Assembly (NCBI GenBank): GCA_937858165.1
Contig: CALLZA010000936.1
Span: 1 to 5,914, forward strand
Source of the DNA: an uncultured Ardenticatenia bacterium
GTDB lineage: Bacteria; Chloroflexota; Anaerolineae; Promineifilales; Promineifilaceae
Length of the DNA stretch: 5,914 nucleotides
Direction: 5' to 3'
The notes below the pieces were generated by a model, which had not been told where the DNA came from, did not search any database, and was given only the letters and a program-made list of their open reading frames with translations. Of this stretch, positions 1 to 4,072 are shown piece after piece (the stretch's first letter is position 1; every line of letters begins with the position of its first letter). A program made the position numbers and the translations under genes.

Positions 1-132
1 TGGGTGTTTTGTTATATGGTTTTGTGTATGTTTTTGTGAGTAAAGATACAAGGTGGGGGTCCGTGGTCCGGGGTTTAGTCTGCCTAGGCCGACAAGGGCG
101 ACAACATGGGGCGAAAGGGGTGACGTTCTTCC

Positions 133-161
133 CTGACCTGGGTGACAATACTCACTATAAG
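133..161 (+). promoter_or_regulatory. Candidate sigma70-type promoter for the pseudokinase gene
   Basis: CTGACC at 133-138 resembles a -35 box (4 of 6 to TTGACA). It lies 17 bp before TATAAG at 156-161 (5 of 6 to TATAAT). Transcription would start near 168, giving a leader of about 120 nt that includes the palindrome at 204-219. This rests on pattern matching only, so confidence is low. Confidence 0.33.
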
Positions 162-203
162 CGCCGACGTGGCCGTGGCACAATAGGCGGCAGTAGCAGT
201 TGT

Positions 204-219
204 GTCGGTCGCGACCGAC
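204..219. repeat. 16-bp perfect palindrome in the pseudokinase leader
   Basis: GTCGGTCGCGACCGAC reads identically on both strands, with the centre between 211 and 212. It sits about 70 bp before the ATG and downstream of the candidate promoter. It could be a dimeric regulator's operator or could form a leader hairpin; no T-run follows, so it is not a terminator. The palindrome is certain; a function is inferred. Confidence 0.5.
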
Positions 220-276
220 TGGACAGTTCGTGTCAGTACTGGTTGCCGGTGCCTTACGGGAATTACGCAGACGACC

Positions 277-280
277 GGAG
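277..280 (+). promoter_or_regulatory. Ribosome binding site that fixes the start at 289
   Basis: GGAG at 277-280 lies 8 nt before the ATG at 289. This favours that ATG over the in-frame GTG at 202, which has no Shine-Dalgarno-like sequence and would add a 29-residue extension unlike any kinase N-terminus. Confidence 0.7.
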
Positions 281-288
281 AATCCAGG

Positions 289-1869
289 ATGGAGCACACA
301 TACCTACGAGGCCATGTCATCGCCGAGCGCTATGAAATAATCGAAGCGTTGGAAGACCGTGGCTATTGCACGCTCTACAAAGGCAAGGACTGGACAACAG
401 GTACAGCCGTCCTCCTTAAGAACACGCGCAGTATCAGCAGCGAGGCTCGGGTGCACTTTGAGTATGTCATCTCTCACCCGGTTGAGCATCCGAATCTGGC
501 CCGGCGCTTGTACGGGCAGTGGTTCGGCGGCTTTGGGTCACGGGAAGGCAACGGCAGTTGGGAAGTGTTCGAATGGATCGACGGGCCGACCCTGGAAACG
601 TGGCTGGCGAACCAAGATACTTTGCCTGATCCCCGCGAGGCCGTCGCCCGGATGATCGAGGTCTGCCATGCGGTGGAGTATATGCACCGAAGCCAGCCCA
701 GCCTGCTCCATAAGCACATCACTCCGGCAGCTATCAAACTGTGGAAGGACGGCGAAGGGCGAGAGCGTGCCATCGTTCGCGACTATGGCACGACCCACGT
801 TGATCAACCACTCCGGATGAGAAGCGACGCCGCGCTGAATGCTAACCGGCGCGCCGCTCCAGAGCAATATGGCCCAGGCGATATAGTCAACGAACAAACC
901 GACGTCTACGGCATTGGTGCGACGCTTTACCACATGCTCACCGGGCGTCAACCGCCTCGCGGCAACGATCGCCGACAACACGGGATTGTCGTTGAGCGCG
1001 CCGACGTCATTAACCCCCGCGTGTCGCGGAAACTGGCCGACGTCACTCAGCGGGCCATGGCCGTTCGTCCCGAGGATCGCTTTGCCTCCGTCGCCGATTT
1101 GCGCATCGCCCTGGCCGGAACCATACGCTCGCAATCAAGTGGCACATCAAGCGGCGGATCGGATGGCATGGAGTTGTTCGTCGGACTCCTGGCTCTGGCA
1201 GCCATTGCAGCCGTCATCGTCCTGTTGACAAACATCAACGACTCGCCAACTGTGCCCCAGGCCACCCCGGCCGGCGTCGGCGGAGGGGGGCAGCCGACAG
1301 CGGTGCTCTTTACGCCCGTTCCGCCGACGGCGACACCCGACATCGCGGCTACACTGACCGCGGCCGACACCCTGCTTGTGCCCCTTGCCGGGCCGCTAAC
1401 GGGTGAGCTGCCGGTGACCGACATTAGACCGGCGGTCGAGCTCATCGCCGGGCCGCTGACCGACTTCATCATCGAGGCCACATTCGTCACCCCCGATGCG
1501 CCGGTGTGGGACTATGGCTTCGCCTTCCGCCACAGCGACACAAGCCACTTTCGCCTGAGTATCGCCTCCGACGGGACGTGGAATCTGATGCATCGCAGCG
1601 AAACTCCTAGCAACCCGACAGGTGCCGGTGACACGCTGCCCATCACAGGTCTGGCCCCGCTAGCTCTAGGCGCAGGCCAGACGAACCACCTGCGCCTGTT
1701 GGCCGTCGGGCCATATGGTGTGATCACGATCAACGGGCAGCCGGTGGCTCAGGTAGACCTATCGATTAAGACGGAGCCGGGCAACGTCTTCGTTGCCGCC
1801 GGGTTGCGCGGCGCGCGGAACGAGGTGGCCGTAACCTATCGCGACCTGGTTGTGCGCGCTAGTCAGTAG
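289..1869 (+). CDS. Membrane-anchored Ser/Thr kinase-like protein, probable pseudokinase, with extracellular beta-sandwich domain
   Basis: The 526-residue protein begins with a PknB-like kinase fold (about residues 10-277). Features kept are the beta3 lysine K44 (AVLLK), a likely alpha-C glutamate E58, the Mg-binding D165 in a DYG version of DFG, the APE motif (A190-P191-E192), and D205 in TDVYGIGATLYHMLTG. The catalytic loop is not kept. Where active kinases have HRDLKPxN, residues 141-148 read HKHITPAA, so the catalytic Asp is His, the loop Lys is Thr and the Asn is Ala. The Gly-rich loop is also degenerate. ATP binding remains possible but phosphotransfer is doubtful. One membrane helix follows (about 294-314), then a Pro/Thr/Ala-rich stalk (about 318-362). 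The outer domain of about 165 residues (around residues 362-526) is predicted beta-rich and resembles LamG/DUF1080-type sandwiches. It probably links an external ligand to cytoplasmic partners. The gene is convergent with the HAD gene and overlaps it by 7 bp. Confidence 0.88.
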   Translation: MEHTYLRGHVIAERYEIIEALEDRGYCTLYKGKDWTTGTAVLLKNTRSISSEARVHFEYVISHPVEHPNLARRLYGQWFGGFGSREGNGSWEVFEWIDGPTLETWLANQDTLPDPREAVARMIEVCHAVEYMHRSQPSLLHKHITPAAIKLWKDGEGRERAIVRDYGTTHVDQPLRMRSDAALNANRRAAPEQYGPGDIVNEQTDVYGIGATLYHMLTGRQPPRGNDRRQHGIVVERADVINPRVSRKLADVTQRAMAVRPEDRFASVADLRIALAGTIRSQSSGTSSGGSDGMELFVGLLALAAIAAVIVLLTNINDSPTVPQATPAGVGGGGQPTAVLFTPVPPTATPDIAATLTAADTLLVPLAGPLTGELPVTDIRPAVELIAGPLTDFIIEATFVTPDAPVWDYGFAFRHSDTSHFRLSIASDGTWNLMHRSETPSNPTGAGDTLPITGLAPLALGAGQTNHLRLLAVGPYGVITINGQPVAQVDLSIKTEPGNVFVAAGLRGARNEVAVTYRDLVVRASQ

Positions 1870-2570
1870 CCCCGGCTGGCCAGCCGCCGCACCAACGCCA
1901 CCACCTCCCCTACCCGCCCCACCCGATGCACCGTCCCCGGCAGCCCGGCGGGCAAATCGACCACGTCATAGACCCAGGCCACTTCAACCGGGACGTAGAC
2001 GGCGTGGCCGCCGATCTCGGCCACGGGCAGGATGTCGCTGCGCAGGCTGTTGCCGACCATCAGGAAGCGCGCCGGCTCCACGCCGCGGCGGCGCAGGATG
2101 TCGGCGTAGGTGGCGGCCGTCTTGTCGCTGACGACCTCGACGCCGCTGAAGTAGCGACCCAGGCCGGAGCGGGCGACTTTGTCCTGCTGGTGCAGCAGGT
2201 CGCCCTTGGTGATGAGCAGCAGGGGGTAGTCGGCGCTGAGGGCGGCCAGAGTATCTTCCACTTCGTCGATGAGGCGGATGTCGGCCCAGATCATGCGCCG
2301 AGCGATGGCCAGCAGGCGGTCGATCTCTGCCCCGGTGACGCGGCCGTCGGTGACGGCGATGGCCGTCTCGATCAGCGACAGGGTGAAGCTGCTGACGCCG
2401 AAGCCGTAAGTCGGCAGGTTGCGCATCTCCGTTGCGTGAACGATGTCGTCCAGGTCGGGCGGTGGGGCGTAGGGGGCCAACAGGGCGCGGAACTCGTCGC
2501 GGGCGTCCTGGTAGAGGTCCTCGTTGTGCCAGAGGGTGTCGTCGGCGTCGAAGGCGATTAAGTCAAGCAT
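1863..2570 (-). CDS. HAD-superfamily hydrolase (phosphatase-like)
   Basis: The 235-residue soluble protein has all four HAD motifs. Motif I is FDADDTLW, with nucleophile D8 and acid/base D10. Motif II is the Thr in LLLITKGD (T121). Motif III is the lysine in VVSDKTAATY (K150). Motif IV is MVGNSLRSDILP, with the acidic D179. An alpha-helical cap of the C1 type fits residues 15-95. Length and motif order match HAD-IA phosphatases (the YjjG/YigB-like group), which remove phosphate from small metabolites; the substrate cannot be read from sequence. The ATG at 2570 is supported because motif I begins only 7 residues later. No Shine-Dalgarno precedes it, and a possible extended -10 at 2586-2594 would leave a leader of only about 9 nt, so the transcript may be nearly leaderless. 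The 3' end overlaps the convergent pseudokinase gene. Confidence 0.92.
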   Translation of the reverse strand: MLDLIAFDADDTLWHNEDLYQDARDEFRALLAPYAPPPDLDDIVHATEMRNLPTYGFGVSSFTLSLIETAIAVTDGRVTGAEIDRLLAIARRMIWADIRLIDEVEDTLAALSADYPLLLITKGDLLHQQDKVARSGLGRYFSGVEVVSDKTAATYADILRRRGVEPARFLMVGNSLRSDILPVAEIGGHAVYVPVEVAWVYDVVDLPAGLPGTVHRVGRVGEVVALVRRLASRGY

Positions 2571-2587
2571 AATTAGGAATTAGGAAT
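2571..2587. repeat. AATTAGG short tandem repeat at the HAD gene start
   Basis: AATTAGGAATTAGGAAT is 2.4 copies of a 7-bp unit directly abutting the HAD start codon. On the HAD coding strand it reads ATTCCTAATTCCTAATT and replaces any ribosome binding site. The word ATTAGG recurs in the hairpin at 5712-5761. Confidence 0.6.
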
Positions 2588-2594
2588 GATAGCA
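2586..2594 (-). promoter_or_regulatory. Candidate extended -10 promoter for the HAD gene
   Basis: On the minus strand this reads TGCTATCAT, an extended -10 (TGn plus TATCAT, 5 of 6 to TATAAT). There is no good -35 box; instead a GTGC-N3-GCAC palindrome (2604-2614) occupies that region. Initiation about 7 nt downstream would put the start near 2579, only about 9 nt before the ATG. Inferred from sequence pattern only. Confidence 0.35.
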
Positions 2595-2603
2595 TGGTGC
2601 TTC

Positions 2604-2633
2604 GTGCCTGGCACTTTCCGAAGTGCCCGGCAC
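2604..2633. repeat. REP-like hairpin, left copy, followed by a T-run
   Basis: Two GTGC-N3-GCAC units (GTGCCTGGCAC and GTGCCCGGCAC) flank TTTCCGAA and fold into one hairpin. The outer stem is 5 bp, then a single T-C mismatch, a 7-bp inner stem and a TCCG loop. On the + strand TTCTTTTT follows at 2635-2642, so it could stop + strand transcription, although no + strand gene ends here. Its 16-bp core is the exact reverse complement of 2688-2703. Confidence 0.7.
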
Positions 2634-2680
2634 GTTCTTTTTGCCCGTGCGTCGCACTTTCTGGCGAGTCTATCCGGAAG

Positions 2681-2710
2681 GTGCAACGCACTTCGGAAAG
2701 TGCGATGCAC
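2681..2710. repeat. REP-like hairpin, right copy, inverted relative to 2604-2633
   Basis: This copy has the same architecture as the left one: a 5-bp outer stem, one mismatch (A-A), a 7-bp inner stem and a 4-nt loop (CGGA). The core GCACTTCGGAAAGTGC (2688-2703) is the exact reverse complement of 2611-2626. Two inverted hairpins with a short spacer resemble the BIME arrangement of REP elements in other bacteria. Confidence 0.7.
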
Positions 2711-2730
2711 CGGGAGTGCGATGCACCGGG
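2699..2730. repeat. Tandem duplication of a 16-bp unit
   Basis: AGTGCGATGCACCGGG occurs twice in exact head-to-tail copies (2699-2714 and 2715-2730). Each contains one GTGC-GAT-GCAC palindrome. The second copy occupies the -35 to spacer region of the candidate promoter at 2734-2742, where a bound regulator would contact polymerase. The duplication is directly visible; the operator role is inferred. Confidence 0.7.
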
Positions 2731-2733
2731 TTG

Positions 2734-2742
2734 TGGTATACT
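2734..2742 (+). promoter_or_regulatory. Candidate extended -10 promoter for the baeRF-like gene
   Basis: TGGTATACT is a TGn extension plus TATACT (5 of 6 to TATAAT). No recognisable -35 is present at the right distance, which fits an extended -10 or activator-dependent promoter. Transcription from about 2749 would leave a leader of about 55 nt before the ATG at 2804. Confidence 0.45.
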
Positions 2743-2803
2743 GGCGAGACTGACATTGTGACATCGCGGCCGACGGCCGACACTGAGGAGATCAGCAACA
2801 CCC

Positions 2804-3898
2804 ATGACCCAACAACTCATCGACGACTTGCGCGAATTTGCCGAGTACGCGGCCGGACACGCGCAAGACGCCTACCTGTCGCTCTATCTGATGACCGACC
2901 CGTCTGACCCCGGCAACCAGGTTCAAACGCCCGCCTGGCGCACGTTCCTGAACAACGCCATCACCCACGTCGAGGCCGGGTTGGACCCAGCGCAGGCCAA
3001 GCAGTGGAAGAGCGTCCGCCTGAGCGACGAGTCGCCGGAAAAGGGTTGGGCGCGCACGCGCAAGCGGCTGGAGAAGTACCTGACCAGCTATCGGCCGCAA
3101 GGCAAGACGCTCGTCCTCTTCCTCAGCCCGGGCAGCGAGTACAGCTTCGAGCTGCCGGTGCGGCTCGACAGCGCCAGCTACTACGGCAAGCCTCACATCC
3201 AGGAGTTCCTCTGGGCGATAGACGAGTATGAGCAGCACAGCGTGTTGCTCTTCGGCGAAGACCACGTGCGCGTGTTGCGGCTGGCCCTCGGCCGTTCGGC
3301 GGCCGACCGGACGGTTGTGTCCGATCAGGCGTGGCTGCGCCTGCTGCGCAAGGCGGGCGAGTCGCAGCAGAACAAGGAGCGCCAGGACGACATCACCCGC
3401 CGCTTTGTGAAGAACGCGGCCAACGAAGTGGACAAGTTCTTTATGAAGTCGCCCGACGTCGGGCGCATCGTGCTGGGCGGCAACATGGAGTTGGCCCACG
3501 CGGTGCTGGGGTCGGTTCATCCCTCGGTGAAGGACAAGGTCATTGCCGTACTGCCAATCCCCGTTGAGTCGGCCCCCCATGAGGTGGCCGAGCGCATCGC
3601 CGAGACGGCCGAGCAAGCCGAGCGCGAGTACGAAGCGGCGCTGGTCACCGACATCATCCGCCAGGCCGGCGCGCGCGGCCGCGGGGCCACCGGCTACACG
3701 GCCGTCGGCCACGCCCTCGACCGCGGCGCGGTGCGGCTGCTGGCCCTGCCCTACCCGGCCGAGTCGGACATCATCGAGCCGATCCTGCTCCAGGCCGTTC
3801 GCGCCGGGACGCAAGTCGAGTTCCTCCACGGCGAAGCGGCGCAGCGCGCGGCCGAGGCGGGGGGAATTGTGGCGCAGCTCTACTACGCCATCAATTAG
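2804..3898 (+). CDS. baeRF/eRF1-like protein (bacterial archaeo-eukaryotic release factor family)
   Basis: The 364-residue cytoplasmic protein has three parts. Residues 1-135 are an alpha/beta N-terminal domain I cannot assign further. Residues 145-255 resemble eRF1 domain 2, with strands HSVLLFGEDHVRVLRL, a basic helical segment after the loop (192-213) and VGRIVLGGNMELAHAVL leading to DKVIAVLPIPVE. Residues 270-364 resemble the L7Ae-like domain 3 of eRF1/Pelota: YTAVGHALDRGAVRLLAL, then EFLHGEAAQRAAEAGGIVAQLYY. Relatives hydrolyse peptidyl-tRNA or bind stalled ribosomes. Where eRF1 has GGQ, this protein reads AGESQQ (184-189), so it either lacks the classic catalytic motif or uses Q188 or Q189 in a Vms1-like way. 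GAGGAG (2785-2790) lies 13 nt before the ATG, a rather long spacing. A strong hairpin follows 5 nt after the stop. The family call is from remembered motifs, not a search. Confidence 0.75.
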   Translation: MTQQLIDDLREFAEYAAGHAQDAYLSLYLMTDPSDPGNQVQTPAWRTFLNNAITHVEAGLDPAQAKQWKSVRLSDESPEKGWARTRKRLEKYLTSYRPQGKTLVLFLSPGSEYSFELPVRLDSASYYGKPHIQEFLWAIDEYEQHSVLLFGEDHVRVLRLALGRSAADRTVVSDQAWLRLLRKAGESQQNKERQDDITRRFVKNAANEVDKFFMKSPDVGRIVLGGNMELAHAVLGSVHPSVKDKVIAVLPIPVESAPHEVAERIAETAEQAEREYEAALVTDIIRQAGARGRGATGYTAVGHALDRGAVRLLALPYPAESDIIEPILLQAVRAGTQVEFLHGEAAQRAAEAGGIVAQLYYAIN

Positions 3899-3903
3899 GT
3901 TGC

Positions 3904-3970
3904 AGGGGCCAGGTTCCAGGGGCCAGGGAAGAGCGCTCTTCCCTGGCCCCTGGAACCTGGCCCCTTTTGT
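3904..3970 (+). terminator. 62-bp perfect palindrome with T-run, probable terminator
   Basis: Bases 3904-3965 form a perfect palindrome with 31-bp arms and no unpaired centre (axis between 3934 and 3935, at AGCGCT). TTTT then follows within 3965-3968. The left arm holds GGGGCCAGG twice (3905-3913 and 3919-3927, 14 bp apart). It begins 5 nt after the baeRF-like stop codon and would terminate that transcript. Its length and perfection greatly exceed what a terminator needs, so it may be a repeated element recruited as one. Confidence 0.75.
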
Positions 3971-4003
3971 ATCATTCTTAACAGACGCCCAACCCAAAAC
4001 GAG

Positions 4004-4009
4004 TATACT
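4004..4009 (+). promoter_or_regulatory. Candidate -10 box for the lipoprotein gene
   Basis: TATACT at 4004-4009 is identical to the -10 hexamer proposed upstream of the baeRF-like gene, and both are followed by G. TTAACA at 3978-3983 resembles a -35 box (5 of 6), but the 20-bp spacing is long. The leader would be about 55-60 nt. Weak support. Confidence 0.35.
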
Positions 4010-4059
4010 GCCAACGTTGCGTCGTTGTCGCGCGGCCGATCGGTGAGCGCGTAGCCGTT

Positions 4060-4064
4060 GGGAG
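4060..4064 (+). promoter_or_regulatory. Ribosome binding site that fixes the start at 4073
   Basis: GGGAG at 4060-4064 lies 8 nt before the ATG at 4073. This argues against the in-frame TTG at 4058, which overlaps this site. The ATG start also gives the more typical lipoprotein signal peptide, with basic residues right after Met. Confidence 0.7.
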
Positions 4065-4072
4065 TAGAAAGG

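Larger units (their letters stand above)
1..288. other. Non-coding region upstream of the pseudokinase gene
   Basis: I find no convincing gene here. The first 48 bases of the + strand contain no C and are rich in T and G, unlike the rest of the window. The short reading frames present give low-complexity or unrecognisable peptides without a ribosome binding site. The region holds a candidate promoter (133-161), a 16-bp palindrome (204-219) and the ribosome binding site of the next gene (277-280). It is best read as an intergenic region plus the 5' leader of the gene starting at 289. Confidence 0.6.
2604..2726. repeat. Array of six GTGC-N3-GCAC palindromes in the divergent promoter region
   Basis: The six 11-bp units are at 2604-2614, 2623-2633, 2647-2657, 2681-2691, 2700-2710 and 2716-2726, with variable middle triplets CTG, CCG, GTC, AAC, GAT and GAT. 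Centres are 19, 24, 34, 19 and 16 bp apart. The array fills the space between the HAD and baeRF-like genes. It is either a REP-type repeat or a set of operator sites; the sequence alone does not decide. Confidence 0.7.

Noticed and set aside
147..161. Sequence resembling a T7 RNA polymerase promoter (AATAC followed directly by TCACTATAAG)
   Set aside because: Three bases (GAC) of the T7 consensus are missing from the middle, which destroys the spacing. There is no phage context, so it is treated as coincidence.
202..288. Possible N-terminal extension of the pseudokinase from GTG at 202
   Set aside because: It has no Shine-Dalgarno, overlaps the 16-bp palindrome, and gives a peptide unlike kinase N-termini. 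The ATG at 289 has GGAG at the right distance.
2635..2642. T-run after the left hairpin as a genuine gene terminator
   Set aside because: No + strand gene ends upstream of it; the neighbouring HAD gene runs the other way. It could stop antisense transcription, but this is unsupported, so it is listed only as part of the repeat.
2604..2730. CRISPR array
   Set aside because: The repeats are 11-16 bp with irregular short spacing, in inverted as well as direct orientation, and there are no unique spacers of constant length or cas genes.
2792..3997. Long open frame on the minus strand opposite the baeRF-like gene
   Set aside because: It is a typical high-GC antisense shadow: Arg/Gly/Ala/Val-rich with no recognisable motif, and it reads through the 62-bp palindrome. 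The + strand frame has domain signatures and a ribosome binding site.
4058..4072. TTG at 4058 as start of the lipoprotein
   Set aside because: The TTG overlaps the GGGAG ribosome binding site that serves the ATG at 4073, and the ATG gives a standard lipoprotein signal peptide.
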